64,000 nucleotides of DNA from Orobanche coerulescens (GCA_033398695.1 CM065817.1:32684231-32748230); one strand, 5' to 3'. Positions 11,901 through 24,896 are shown, counted from the first letter of the stretch. A program made the numbers and translations. The notes: a model not told the origin generated them from the letters alone.

Positions 11901-14754
11901 GAAACCTGAGTTATGGTTGTCCAACTTGCGGACCAGTCATTGTAAAGGTCGGTTCACCCACTTTTTAGACCAAGTCTTAAAGTGAAATTTTAACAAATAC
12001 TTCCTAACAGCCAAGGCTACCTTCTCACAAATTTTGGTGCCATTTGGAGACTTGGAAGGAGGTGAACCACTTAAATGAAGTTTTCACATACCACCAGCCG
12101 TCCTATCAACTAGTTCGATGTCATTTTGACCGATTTCTGACCACAAGGTTGATGGTTTTGGAATCCTAAACACCCGTTTATACATGCTCACGAAATTTTG
12201 AGGTGTTTGGGGCTGGTGAAGGGAGTGAACTCTTCAAGAAAGCATTAGAGGTTCGATAAAACCAACGGCCTATCATCGGTTCAATCGTTTCTTTATGTTC
12301 GATCCCGGTGGTGCATGGTGGCGGTTTTGTTGAATTCTCAAGACCAGTAGCTACGGCTATGTAGCATAGGTCAACATGTCATATTCACCTATACCTATCA
12401 TCATTCAAATGCTTAGTTACAAGTGTAACCATATGCATTTTGTTAACTCGATTGTGTTAACAACTGAAAACCTTTATCGTCCACATGTTCATGTGCCAAA
12501 AGTGCGTCACCACAACGCATTATGACGGGTTATAAATGATGAATATGACATGCGCTTTCACTCATAGTCCGCTTAAAATGTACCTTGGCAGACGATCTCG
12601 TAAGTCACTTTGATGAGCCAGTCTTCCCGTCGTTAGGGGGAGATGCGAACGATCATGTTCGAGTAGAACGACTTGGAATTGTCGTAGTTTGTCCCTACTG
12701 TGCCTCACCAAGTTCCCTAAAGTGACGAGATTAAATACATGCTGCAAACATGTCTGCAAGGATTGTGTCCGGTTATGGACGTTCGTCACCTATAAATGGT
12801 GATATGGTAACACCACAAATTGTGGTAGATGGTGTTACTAGGCCGTGGATCTCATCGAGTATTGGGATGCCACTTGGTTCGATAAATACTCTCGCTAAGA
12901 ATGTATGCGAGTTTGGTACATGAAAACTTGATCATATGATCAAATGAACTCATCCGTCTCATGTGATTCTGGATTATAGTCATCATTGGGGGACGCCTCA
13001 ATGAATGCCAATCCATAAAGAGTACTCTATGAATAAAGCCGGTTCATGAGGACGTGGAATGTGAGTTTAATCGAACCATACTTCGTTGAAAATCTACAAC
13101 GTTGTAGCCTTGGCCTAAAATGGAAACATATGCGACTCCAGTATGGACAAAGTGATAGCCCTTTGTTGAAGTGGTACCGACACTCCAAAGATAAGACCTA
13201 TCCGTATACTTTGTTAAAGCGAGTGAGAGAAAGAGTTAAACTCACCTCATGGCGCGAGGTTTCTCATGAACGCACTGGAATCGACTACGATGACACAAAA
13301 CTTAGTTGTGCTATCGTAATGGATGTTATAGCATCCACTATCTTTTCAGTTAGATAGTTTCCCAAAAACTGACGTGCAACTTGTGGTTAAATCTTATCTT
13401 AGTGGGGAACTAAGTTAAGTGATAAAAAGGATCTCGTGGTGGATCAGACTCAAATCAAGTGGCTCCTGACCACGGAGCGCGTCGACAAGTGATTGTCGGG
13501 AACGCATACTAAGTATATACTTGATTTGGAAGAGATATGAAGCTTTTGCGTGTAAAACTAAGGGTTTATAGTGATGTACTCTTGTGAGACTAAGAGATTC
13601 CGCTAAACCCAAAGTTAAGAATGAAAGGATCTTGGGACACTTGATGATGCGTATTCATCAATCGGTTTAAGGCAATCTAAAGGACGGTTTCCCTAAGAGA
13701 CGATAAAGTAATGCCTATATGATTCCCAATGACTAGTCGAAGTCATCATAAGACTTGGCTCACTTAAGTGATGATGCAGTCTTAAGAGAAAAGTACGGTA
13801 TTATGTACTCATGTTTGACTCGATGTACTCATTCGTAATAATCTGGTAAAGCCACTGTGATGATGGCCTAGGATGCGCTCACGCAATGTCTGTGATTGAC
13901 AAGAAGCTTGAAGCTCGCTCTATCTCGATAAAAAGGACACTTGAAAATCGATACCCGAATCTGCCCAGAATGTGTTGGTCTATCTCCCATATGACCTACA
14001 GGGCAGCTCACTTGATGGAAAATGGTGAAATTGGTGCCATTGGAAAGGTTTGTGTCTACTTTCCAAGGAAACCAACCATTTGATCACATCCATCATGTTG
14101 AGTGACATATGACTATTGTTGCAAAGTAGGACGGGATATGTCCGGTAATTTGCTGAGTCAACTTCGATAGAGCTTTGTGATCTGCTCAGGTCGATCTAGG
14201 TTATGTACTGTATGTGAATGAAAAGCTATGGGTGTCTAGTTTTCATAAGTTCTTACAGTTTCGTTGATACCTATTGAATCGAAGAAGTTATGACTGATTT
14301 GGTGCATAGAGGTCAAGACTTTGGAAAACTTGATAAGTCTTTAGTGACTCTGCACTTTGGATGTGTCGCGCTCTTTTTGTCCTTAAACCAAGGTTTGTTT
14401 TTTCCCATTGGGTTTTCACTTGGTAAGGTTTTTAACGAGGCGACCTATGAGAACATCCAGACAATGATGCGTTGTACTTCTGTTCAACTTAGACCAAGAG
14501 GTATTTTTCCCACTGGGTTTTTCCTTGGTATAGTTGTGAGGGCAACTTGGCATCTGACTCCTATGATTTGAGGTACTCATCAGGGGGAGTCATTATGTAT
14601 ACATCAGGGGGAGTATACATGACATGTTATGTTGGTGCGTTGCAATCTTTTCCTCATCAAGCCTTTATTTTTCCCATGGGGTTTTGCTTTGGCTTGGAAT
14701 AGGTTTTTACGAAGGCAACATCTTCTGCACCATTGTTGTATTAGTGCTCGACAC

Positions 14755-14762
14755 AGGGGGAG
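14755..14762 (+). other. Polypurine tract of element B
   Basis: AGGGGGAG abuts the 3' LTR start, the standard position for the plus-strand primer. Confidence 0.75.
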
Positions 14763-14988
14763 TGTTCCGGGAATTATTATTCCCGTGATGTGTCTTACCT
14801 AATACTGATTGTAGATACATAGATGGAAGGTTCTAGATCCTTCTAGAGGTAGTAGGATCCTATTAGATGTCTTACCTTATCTAGGAATCCTATGTATGGA
14901 AGGACTCTCATTGTAATGCCTATATAAAGGCCCCTCTATCAGTGTTATGAATGAATTGATTTGCTGTCTTTTACTTTCTCCTCAAACA
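14763..14988 (+). repeat. 3' LTR of element B
   Basis: Appears identical to the 5' LTR at 7897-8122 and is followed by ATGTA, the target duplication. Confidence 0.9.
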
Positions 14989-14993
14989 ATGTA

Positions 14994-15514
14994 CTTAATA
15001 AAAACATGTTACTCATTGTAAAAACCAGATATTTTTTCCTAAATATTGAGATAGAACAAATTTATTTAGATAAGGGCCGAATTATCGTTAATGAAAAATG
15101 GATCCAATTCGAGTTAAGTTGATGAAAATAAAGTTGTACGTAACTTTCCAGAGTTTTGGTAACAATGGTAAAATTAGTAATTACTGTGGTAAAAATATGT
15201 AGTAACACCATATAGTAAATTTAAGTTGATAAATAAATGTTAGAATAGATAGTTACAATTTTGCTGAATTGTAATTAAGGTTTTGAAGAAGCAGGACCGA
15301 TGACGACAATGTTGAATTAAGTCCGAGTATTTACTCATGTGTTATCTGAGGCAAGTACTCGATTCAATTCATATAATTTATGTATTTTTGCATGAGTTAT
15401 GAGATGATTATTATTTATGAGATATTCATATGATTTGTTTTTGAGATAATTGTGACTATGTGATATTTATATGATTTTTGTTGAGATATGAAATATTGTG
15501 ATATATGTGATATC
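14994..15514. other. Old repeat fragment between B and C
   Basis: AT-rich, with no open frame. It ends ATATC (15510-15514), the target duplication of element C. With 7690-7896 and 20945-21541 it forms one older sequence split by B and C. Its base composition resembles a gypsy LTR, but I see no termini. Confidence 0.35.
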
Positions 15515-15666
15515 TGTTATAAACATGAGAGAAAAAGAGAGAAATTGGAAGAGAAGAAGAATAATGTGTGTATTCTTATGAGGGCCAAATGCCTTTATTT
15601 ATAGGTACACATCTAGGGTTTCGGGGGTATAAAGGTCATTCATTAATAAATACATTAATTACAACA
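15515..15666 (-). repeat. 3' LTR of element C (left)
   Basis: On the minus strand it runs TGTTGTAATTAATG...TTTATAACA, with a TATA box TATAAATAAAGG. The adjacent CTCCCCCTTG is the reverse complement of the polypurine tract CAAGGGGGAG. Confidence 0.88.
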
Positions 15667-16254
15667 CTCCCCCTTGAATGACCTTTAATACATGCTGCCT
15701 CATTAAAACCTTGTCGGGAAAACCCAGTGGGAAAAAACCCGATCGGAGGAAAAAGAGTACAGCTACTCCCCCTGAAATCGATTACATAAAATCTTTGAGT
15801 TGACGCATTCCGATCTTGTATACTAGTCTTCTGAATATTGATGTCGGCAACGCCTTTGTGAATAAGTTCGCCGACTAACACTTAAGTGAATATTGATGTA
15901 TCTACCTTTTGAGATACAAATGGCATCGTCTTCATACAATATTTCCTCTTGAATATTATGATGTTCATGCCTCATCAACTCCTTCGGAAAAAACCCTGTG
16001 GGAAAAAAACCGATAGAGAAAAAGAGTACATAGTATAAATTTGCTCATGTGTTGCATTGGTTGCCTCGTTAAAAACCTTAACTAAGAAAACCCGGTGGGA
16101 AAAAACTTAGAAAGGGAAAAAGAGTACAACCATTTGGTCTTCAAGACCTTTTGACCTTCAGGGTCGACATAATCTTCAAGCTAATTTAAAAGTTATCACT
16201 TCTCCCCCTCAAGATAACAATCTTGCACTCCAATACCATGAATATAATTTTCAG

Positions 16255-16726
16255 ACATGGAGAGATTTAGTGAATAAATCTGCTAGATTATCATTATTGC
16301 TCTTCTGAAGCTCGTGTGGAAATAAGTTTCATCTTACTTGCCCAAACATTATATGCAACACATAAATGGAAAATATTTATCATCATAATAAATAGGCAGT
16401 ATGAGAAATCATAATCCCTAATAGCCACCAATATCGAATCTCGATCTCTTTCATGTAATAAACCAATATGGTTAACACCATTCCACATTCTCCTTCTTGG
16501 AGAAATATTAAATTTTGCTAGCATGTTAACTTCAATTTGTATATCAGGCCTGATGATGTAATGCTTCAATAGCATACAAGTACGGAACTTCTGGTCCTCT
16601 TATATCTTTGTTATTTTCTTGAGATCTATATGAGTCGGTATCCACTTCAAGTGGTAAGACAACCTTTAGGTAGCTAAATGGATAAAAACTTTCCATCATA
16701 TATGCTCGATCTACAAGTCGAGACAA
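16255..16726 (-). pseudogene. Copia RNase H remnant of element C
   Basis: Read on the minus strand, frames in this stretch give EVPYLYAIEAL, then RPDIQIEVNMLAKFNISPRR and WNGVNHI, and near 16255-16310 NDNLADLFTKSL. These correspond to the plant copia order (PYLxAIGALMYLANxTRPDIxFAVNLLAR, then RRHWNGIKHI, then LADLFTKSLP at the C-terminus). The family normally has a continuous RNase H of about 140 residues. Here the pieces lie in different frames with stops and missing parts, so no enzyme can be made. It is the last part of pol, consistent with the adjacent polypurine tract and left LTR. Confidence 0.75.
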
Positions 16727-16894
16727 TACTAATACTTAGTTTTATCTAAGTTTTTAATTTTGAACTTGTATTTAGACACGAGTTCAAATAATTCACATAT
16801 ATCCTCTTCAGGGGGAATTCACTTAGTCGGTTGATCCACCAGACTATTTCAAAATGTATAAATATTTATAACTCAAAATAGTACATGTTGCGAA

Positions 16895-17010
16895 TTTCAC
16901 GTTCCTATTACTTTAGGAACCTCAAGTCCGTCAGGGACTTTCATATAGATATTCGCGTTCAATGACCCATAGAAAAATGTGGTGATGACATCATTAATTG
17001 AATATCTATA
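16895..17010 (-). pseudogene. Copia reverse transcriptase fragment of element C
   Basis: The minus strand reads NDVITTFFYGSLNANIYMKV followed by PDGLEVPK. This corresponds to the copia RT motif (MDVVTAYLYGSLDxDIYMKxPEGF), in which the Asp of DV is one of the catalytic carboxylates. The YVDD segment is not recognisable between here and the RNase H remnant, so a large part of the palm domain is gone. The rest of pol towards 20500 is too decayed for me to place. Confidence 0.65.
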
Positions 17011-20000
17011 TTCATAATAATTGTCATATGTATATTAAATGACGAAATTTAGTGCCAACGGGAGAATATGTTTTGGGTATGCGCTTAAACCCTTGATATA
17101 CTAATCTCGCTTATCTTTCACCACTTTATTTTATTTTGCGAGTTAAGCTTTGTCTCAATTGCTTATATTTTATTTAGTGCTTCAGGCACTCCACTAGCAA
17201 TTATTGAGACACAAAGTGTTGTCGACAACTATCATTCTTATAAACAATTCTCCCATATTCACAAAGTCAATGACAACTTCAACAAAATCAAATATTCAAC
17301 ATTTCCCATAACATTTGATTTGGTCGTCCCATAATCCAATACTGTAATTATTTAGTGCACGTGCAAATTAAGGTATTGAGATTCTCATCTTTGGGACGAT
17401 CCTCTTCAGGAGGTTTTTGAAGTGATGTTGTAGTTTAATCTATTTGTATTCCGCGGATTTTATCTTTAATACCAATAAAGAATACGTCTCTCACGCTTCT
17501 GGCGCCGAGGAGTATCAACAAATATATTTCGTTCACATTCGACTTTAATTCTTTATGGTACATATACAACTGGTATATGAGATTTCATCACTCATTTGGC
17601 AATCAATAACTTGTTGAACTTCGAGTTCATAGTGCGTAAATTTAAATATCCAACCCAATGAGAATTTTCCGACTTTCTCTTATTTATATTTCATATCTCC
17701 CTCTAATGTCGGAGATAGTTGGAATTGGAGTATAAAATCAATCCTCTTCAGGAGGTGCACTAATAACAGAGGGCGTGACTCAAATATTGTGTCTTTAATA
17801 TGGATACTTGAATTTGAAATTCATCGCAACATGATCATTGGATAAAATATTATATCGCTTATAATTAATTCGATACTATTGAATAAAGTTCCTTTTAGAG
17901 CCGACAATAAGAATATTGCCATATGAAATTATACCAATCCTTCGGGGATTGTCTTTCCATTCCTCAAGTAGAAATTGAACGAATCAATATGACATAAAGT
18001 TATGTATTTTTCATTTGAAATAAATACATGCAACTTCAAATGTAAATTGCTATCCAGGAGCATGTATTTTTCTTCAAAAATATTAATTGTGCTAACTCAG
18101 GAGCAACAATTTAAATCAAAGATAATCATATATTACCGAAAATATGAAGTACTCATCAAGAGTATGTGATATTTTTCAAAAGTATCAATTATGCTACCTT
18201 GGGAGCAATAATTTATAAGCATATAACACCCAAAATATAAATTACTCTAAAGAGTATGTAAATATTAATTAAAAGTATTAATTGTGCTACGTCATGAGCA
18301 ACAATTTATATCAATGTGGTGATAATAAAAGCAATTCAATAACACAAGGCCATATAGAAAATATTCAAAATAATGCCTTTTTTTGTTTAATATTCTTCAA
18401 GAATATTAACTATAATTGATGTGTTTATCATAAATACTATCATAAAAATATGACTATATATCGTTGTGTTTTATCAAGAACATCAATAATTTCTTTTTAA
18501 TAATTTTCTGGATTATTAAAATTACAAATTCATGTTTCTTAAGGAAACCATGAAAATATATTAATGTAATGTATTAAAAGAATCATTACAAATAATTTTA
18601 TATCAATGATACAAGTATCATCATCAATATAATATGTAATAACTATCGTTATTACTCTTCTTCCATAAGAAAGTGCAATAATTATTATGCAATTAATCCA
18701 ACATCTATAAGATGTTGATGAAAATTGGTCAACTCAAAATAATACAATTTTAAGTGTATAAATGTACTTCATGATATTTACTAGTAATTTGTGATATTTA
18801 TCATACAATATGTGTGAATTTGTATTAATATATCTTCAGGATATATATCATAAATAAACATATAGTTAAATAATATATAAAAATAATATAAATAGACTTT
18901 AACACCAAACACGTAAATTTAAACATGTAAATATTGAAAGTATTGGGATTAATAGACTTCTGGTCTAATAAGTGGTGAATATTATTTACATTGGTATTTT
19001 TTCTAATACCAATTTCTTTTCTTCAGAAATTGTATATGTCATTTGTCTCACTTGTTATCGCGGAATCATACATATTTCAAGCGATAGTTTAGAAATTCAT
19101 AGATTTATCGATACTTAGAAGATAATAGTGCAAAATCTTCGACCATGTAGGAAGAAATTTAGTGGTTCTTCATGAATTGTCAATAAATTTAGCACTATCT
19201 TTTTTTCCATACGAAAAGTATCATTCTAAAGATATCATGCATATTTGCACTTTGATGAGACAATAAATTATGACCACTATTTAATCCCAATAACTTGGCA
19301 TTCTATTCACAAAAAGCAGAAACAATATAAGCCAAGAATTTGAATGATACAAATATCTTCAGGATATTTGACCCTTTTATCACTAATTATATAGCAACGA
19401 TCAATTCAAATCATACTCCAGGTATGACATCATATCTTATATTGATAAAAACTCACAATATATCATAAGAGATAATAAAATATTAAACTACACAATATAT
19501 AAGATTATATATTGACATATAATCTTAAGATTATCATTTTCGTGTCCTTATCATTAACCGTTGATATATCAACTCCACGAGATAAAATTTATAAATAATT
19601 ATCCCCTACAAGGATAAACTCTATATTTTATCTACTTCGGGAGATAAAATTTGAGCCATGTAATATTGAAGTTTTTAATTTAATATTGTTCACTTCCGGG
19701 AACAACTTGATAAGAATATTCAACCACTTACTAATCTTGCTATCATTGGAGCACAGTCGGATTATGATTGTGGAGTATATCATATCTTGTACAATCTCGA
19801 TAGAGGATATTCTCAAATCATATTAATATTTTTCTTATTTGAGATATAAGTTATATTTTCCTTCAGGGATAATGTCATGCTACATCAAGGGCATAATGAT
19901 TTAGTTATGCTATTATATTTATAAATAACAAATCAATATTCTTCAGGAATATTGTATCATCACATAATTCATGTATAAATAAGAATTATTCATTTAGAAT

Positions 20001-20582
20001 AGTAATATTCTTCAAGAATATTACAATTAATTGTGCTACTTCGGGAGCAATAATTTTAAGATCCATAATTGAATATACAGAGGGAAAAAATAGTACGGGA
20101 ATTAATCAAGGCTCGAAATAACTAAACTAAAATAGTTGCTTCTTCAAGAGCACTTACAATATTCTTCAGGAATATTATTTTGTATTTTTCATTAGGAATT
20201 GCACAAATTATTAGATCTCATAGTGTTCTTCATGAACACATCATATTCAACTAGAATATGACGAGATAACGTTGTCCTTCTTCAAGGACTACAACAAATC
20301 TTTTATCTTAATAATCTTCTGGATTATTAAGTATTATTGAATCGTGTTTCTTCCGGAAACAAAGAGTAATATGATTTGATAATAAATTTTGAGGTCATCA
20401 TATATATTATTTATATAGGATGCACACAAAAATATAAAATTTAATAACTAAATATAATATATTTTTCCTCAAAATCATCATATGCAAGAAAGTTTTTGAA
20501 GGAGTAAATAGAATTAATACCTTTCACCAATGTAAAAAAGACTATTTACATCAGACTTTTTTTTATGCATGCAATACGTTTT

Positions 20583-20665
20583 AGAATCCGATCTCCACCG
20601 TTGAATTTGTAGATCTGCTTGTCAGGAAGATACTGTAAAAATTTCATGATGATCCGACGGTTAAC
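20583..20665 (-). other. Conserved leader block in element C
   Basis: On the minus strand it reads GTTAACCGTCGGATC...TGAAATTTTT...TTCAACGGTGGAGATCGGAT, matching blocks in A and B in order and spacing, although the LTRs are unrelated. Confidence 0.65.
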
Positions 20666-20779
20666 AAAATGGAAATCGCGATTTTAACGCGATCTCGCAG
20701 TGCAGAAAAGTTGCTCGCGTTTTTTTTTTTTTTTTGATTTCGAAAATCGGAGAGAAAAAAAAAATTACTCGTAGAGTAT

Positions 20780-20792
20780 CGTGCTGATAACG
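20780..20792 (-). other. Primer-binding site of element C
   Basis: CGTGCTGATAACG on the plus strand is the reverse complement of the PBS string of A and B, directly beside the right LTR. This fixes the orientation of C. Confidence 0.72.
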
Positions 20793-20944
20793 TGTTATAA
20801 ACATGAGAGAAAAAGAGAGAAATTGGAAGAGAAGAAGAATAATGTGTGTATTCTTATGAGGGCCAAAGACCTTTATTTATAGGTACACATCTAGGGTTTC
20901 GGGGGTATAAAGGTCATTCATTAATAAATACATTAATTACAACA
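20793..20944 (-). repeat. 5' LTR of element C (right)
   Basis: Direct repeat of 15515-15666, differing at about one position (AAAGACC against AAATGCC), and followed by ATATC. Confidence 0.88.
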
Positions 20945-21541
20945 ATATCATATATTTTCAATTGGATAATTGAATTGTACTGAGATATGTGTTCTGTTAT
21001 GTGAGAAAGACGGATATTCTGAGTGTTCACGTCTATGGAAAGTTTATCTGAGGAGGTTTTAAGCCTATGAGTAATGCTACTTTCACAATTTACTTGACAA
21101 CGAGGTTGACAATTTGTGTATGTGGCACGATCCTGTGAAGTGAGATAAATGTGATTGTGACATTTCACTTTTATCTCACTTTCACTGGATCGTCTGCGTA
21201 TCTGATTGTCGGCTTGTGTCAGTGAAATAAAGATTACTCTGCTTCTATAGGGATCAGATCCGTTGCGTGCCCCGGATCATGAACATGGACTATTCACCAG
21301 GTTAGTCTTAATGAATTTCTAGGAACAGGATGGATAGTGCCGAGCGTGGGGAGGAATTATTGGTTATAGAACCCTGAGTATACGTTCTGTGATTATCCAT
21401 GTGAATATATGAATTGTATATACTTTGAGTACTTGTTTAGCATTCCAGACTAACCTCATTGGGATGTATATATACATTTCATGTATGTAGTTGCATGTAC
21501 TGTTAGAGAGCTGTCATAATGACAGTATGGCATGACAGGGG
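20945..21541. other. Old repeat fragment between C and the Athila-like element
   Basis: Continuation of the sequence split by element C. It has no open frame of interest. It contains a near-palindrome around 21145-21195 (TGTGACATTTCAC and neighbours) and generally looks like the inside of an old LTR. I cannot assign a family. Confidence 0.35.
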
Positions 21542-23130
21542 TGGATAACACTTATTTTTACACATATTTTTATAAGGTTTTTCCGGATTTTAAGATCCTA
21601 AAATGTGTAGAATTGTGTCGTTTGTACTCCTATTGTATTTGTTGGACTCGATCACGCTTGGGTATTTTTTATTTGATTTTATAGGTGTTTTAAGGACATT
21701 ATCAAGCAAGACCGAAGTCTCAATCCCCAAATACATATCAAGCAATGCAGAAACGAGAGAACGAGGCCTAAAACGATGAAGATTGAAGCACTACCTGTCG
21801 TATTTTCTAATTTCCAGATTCATTACTTCGAATCAGGATGTGTTCTATATATATATGGATTCCTCATGAAATCAGCTTCGCAACGGTATATCATACGTTA
21901 AATTCCGAGGTGTATTGAGGGAGATATGACTTCTAGACCACGACTTTACAATTCAGAAAGTTTTTGCATTTTCTGGGACAGTATGACACGGGCCGTGTCA
22001 AATGACACGACCGGGTCTGCTGTCCAGAAAGTTTTTGTATTTTCTGGGACAGTATGACACGGGCCGTGTCATTTGACACGGGCCGTGTCACTTTTCGGTG
22101 GAAAAATCACTTTTTGATATTTTTGAAGATTTGAACATGAAAAAGTGTTTTTTTAAGCTTTATAAAAAGAGGATATGGGGCAAGACTTGGAATATGCTGA
22201 AGATTGGAGAGATTGGAGAGAGAGAAACACAAGATTTGAGAGTTCTTCATCCAAAAAGAAGGAGATTTGAAGGAAATTCTTGAAGAACACTTCAAGAACA
22301 TTTGAAGGCTTCAACCGGGATAAATCAAGAAATCATCCGAGTTTTATCTTCTTCCTATCTTTTATTCATTTTGTTGTTGTATTTAGCATGAACATGATGA
22401 ACATGATGATTATTAATCTTTCTTTCATTACCATGTCCGGCTAAACTCGTTAGATTTCGGGCATGGGAGTACATTGATTTGCTATGGTTTTGAGGGATTG
22501 ATGATTATATATATATGTAGTGTGATTTCTTTATCAAATACTTGGTTTTTATTCATGTTTAGACACTTGATCAATGTTTTTATATGTTTAACGTAATTGC
22601 TCATAATTCGAGAGAAGAGGGCATTAATAGGTTTCGAGTATTTGACGTAGTAAATTACGAGATTGAGAAATCGGTGATAAGCTATGATGATGTTTAAATC
22701 TTATGAACATTTTGGAGTTAGATAATTTATAGTAAACGGAGACGTTGTTATAGGTTGTTTAATCTACGTTTTAATGCATCTCGAGAGGGACTTTAGAATA
22801 TTATTGTGATTATCATTTTGGAAATACACTTAGAACTTTTGGAACCAATCCCGAATAAACTTAGTGATCAACGGAAACCAAGCCTTGGAATCTTTCTTTC
22901 TAAACTCTTGCAATTCTCTTTAATTCGGATATTTTCTTTTATTGTCATCATTTTATTTTATTTCATTAACCATCCATTCAACTTTCGATCGTCTAGATAA
23001 AATCGGAATCATTATAATCTAGTACTCAACGCAATAGGAATATTTAGTCTCTGTGGAATACGACCTTGCTCGCCGCTTTCTACACTTACTCCGTACACTT
23101 GCGGATTGTTTAAAAATATAGCGAACTTGT
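21542..23130 (+). repeat. 5' LTR of the Athila-like element
   Basis: Begins TGGATAACACTTATTTTTAC and matches 27309-28621 closely; its last 290 bp have no counterpart on the right. Three near-perfect palindromes TGACACGGGCCGTGTCA lie at 21984, 22055 and 22074. A short open frame at 22098-22283 is inside the LTR and shared with the other LTR, so I do not treat it as a gene. Confidence 0.82.
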
Positions 23131-23133
23131 TTT

Positions 23134-23151
23134 TGGCGCCGTTGCCGGGGA
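23134..23151 (+). other. Primer-binding site of the Athila-like element
   Basis: TGGCGCCGTTGCCGGGGA is the well-known PBS of Athila/Tat elements, complementary to the 3' end of a tRNA-Asp. Confidence 0.85.
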
Positions 23152-23274
23152 CTAATTTATTTTTGTTTGTATTGATATTACGATAAGTGTTTCCGGTCTT
23201 ACTTTAGACATATTTTTCTGTTTTATTTTATTTTGTTACTTCCGTATTGTTTTTGTCCGTGTTACAGGACGTAC

Positions 23275-24893
23275 ATGAACACCCGCTCCTCTCGAGAACC
23301 TTTAGAAAACTTTATTCCCGAAGTAGAGGCATTTGCTCGAAGAACAAGTGTTGCGATACGGAAATTACGAAGGGATCTATCTGACGAAATGGAAAGAGCA
23401 GGAGACGTAATTGCCGACATGGGCAATGTAATGCAATAGCCCACAATCCAAACAATGAAGGCGTACGGGCTGAGCAGCCCGCAGTCCGAATTCAATCGAT
23501 TCGGGATGGATTTCGGCCGAGGCTTGACCAAAATTATGGGGGAATTTCTCATATTGCTATCAACGTCCTCAATTTTGAGTTGAAACCTTCATTAATATCG
23601 ATGGTTCAACAAAATCAGTTTGGGGGATTTGCCACAGAAGATCCGCACGCCCATTTATTCCACTTTATTCAAATTTGTGATACCATTAAAATGAATGGGG
23701 TGCCAGACGATGCAATAAGATTGAAGCTATTTCCGTTCTCCTTGAGAGAAAAGGCTCATAGTTGGCTTGGAACTCTTGCTTCGGGGAGCATAAGTACATG
23801 GAACGAGTTGGGCGAAAAGTTTCTTTTCAAATTCTTCCCGCCGAACAAGACTATGAGATTGAAGAGCGAAATAATGCAATTCCGACAAATGGATTCAGAG
23901 ATGTTATATGAGGCGTGGGAACGCTTCAAGGATTTGTTAAGACGATGTCCTCGTCATGGGTTTCCGGAAGACCAACAAATGTGTTTCTTTTATAATGGGT
24001 TGGCCGGAGAGACGAGAAATCTTGTTGACGCTTCGGCCGGAGGAGCTTTTCTAGCTAAAAGTGCAGAGGAAGCATATGAATTTATCGAGGAGATGGCCAT
24101 GAATAACTATCAATGGCCTACCGAGAGGAGTAATATTCGTAGAGTGGCTGAAATTTTAGACTCGGATCCTATAAAGGCTTTAACTGCACAAATGTCGATT
24201 TTGACCAACCATTTGGGAATTCTGACGAAGAGTGCAAATGAAAAAATAAATCCAAAAGGAAGTGCACCACCACCGGACCCGTTGGAGGAAGCTCATTATA
24301 TCAATAACCATAATTTCAATAACTATCGAAATAATCCTCATCCGGGGTTTTATCATCCTTCAAATAAGAATCACGAGAATCTTAGCTACGGGAATTCGAG
24401 AAATGTGTTGCAACCACCGACGGGATTTAAAGTGTCGAATAATGAGGTGATAGAAGAGTCCAAGCCAAATTCTAATCTAGAGAATATTTTGGCTACTTTT
24501 ATGATGGAAACAAAAAGTCGGTTTACCCGAGATGAAGAAAAGCTTGATCGGATTGAAAATCATGTCACTCAATTAGCAACCACCGTTGGAGCTCAAATGA
24601 GAAACTTAGAAACGCAAATCGGTCAATTGGCTAAGATTGTGGGGAGCCAACATCAAAAGGGCCAATTTCCAAGCAACACCGAAGAAAATCCAAAAGCACA
24701 ATGCAATGCTATTTTTTCGTATACTGTGAATGAAGAGCTACCGGAATCGGAGAATGAAAACGAAGATGCAACCGTGTTGTCTAATAAAGTTGATTTGATA
24801 GTTTCCATGAATGAGGTGAAGGAGTGGTCCGATATTGAGCATATCAAGGAGAAGAAAATTTTTGAGGTTTTCGTGCAAGACATGGCGTCATAG
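23275..24893 (+). pseudogene. Athila-type gag polyprotein, N-terminal frameshift
   Basis: Gag forms the virus-like particle that packages the element RNA. An N-terminal piece starts at 23275 (MNTRSSREPLENF) and stops at 23437-23439. The main frame becomes open by about 23440 and runs to a TAG at 24891-24893. Residues from about 23590 on match the Athila gag domain: QFGGFATEDPHAHL, ICDTIKMNGVPDDAIRLKLF, then FPFSLREKAHSWL, TWNELGEKFLFKFFPP and LYEAWERFKDLLRRCP. The C-terminal part is hydrophilic, with heptad-like stretches (VTQLATTVGAQMRNLETQIG). One frameshift near 23440 separates the start from the body. Otherwise the body is open for 437 codons, so decay of this gene is modest. Confidence 0.85.
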
Positions 24894-24896
24894 AAA

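Larger units (their letters stand above)
7897..14988 (+). mobile_element. Non-coding LTR retrotransposon copy B (LARD-like)
   Basis: A complete element flanked by the 5 bp duplication ATGTA (7892-7896 and 14989-14993). The 226 bp LTRs (7897-8122 and 14763-14988) look identical by eye, which points to recent insertion. The PBS is 8123-8135 and a polypurine tract AGGGGGAG precedes the 3' LTR (14755-14762). The internal region of about 6.6 kb has no recognisable coding domain, even though the cis-acting LTR, PBS and PPT are all intact. A recent insertion with closed frames is best explained by movement in trans. It is about 300 bp longer than A, mostly because of a different leader. Confidence 0.9.
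15515..20944 (-). mobile_element. Ty1/copia LTR retrotransposon C, inverted and decayed
   Basis: A 5.43 kb element bounded by 152 bp direct repeats (15515-15666 and 20793-20944) and the 5 bp duplication ATATC (15510-15514 and 20945-20949). The PBS lies beside the right LTR and the polypurine tract beside the left LTR, so the element reads on the minus strand. RNase H and RT remnants are recognisable at 16255-17010 in several frames. The rest is AT-rich with many stops. Repeated motifs near the left end, such as AAAACCCAGTGGGAAAAA, are the reverse of the GGGTTTTTCC motifs near the 3' end of A and B. The two LTRs differ at only about one position, so insertion seems recent relative to the state of the coding region. 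Confidence 0.88.

Noticed and set aside
13046..13357. 103-codon frame (90 codons in A at 5774-6046), the longest plus-strand match between the two LARD copies
   Set aside because: The C-terminal part shifts frame between copies and shows no known motif; conservation is explained by the overall similarity of the copies.
22098..22301. Short frames inside the Athila-like LTR on both strands
   Set aside because: They lie in LTR sequence, overlap each other on opposite strands and show no protein family features.
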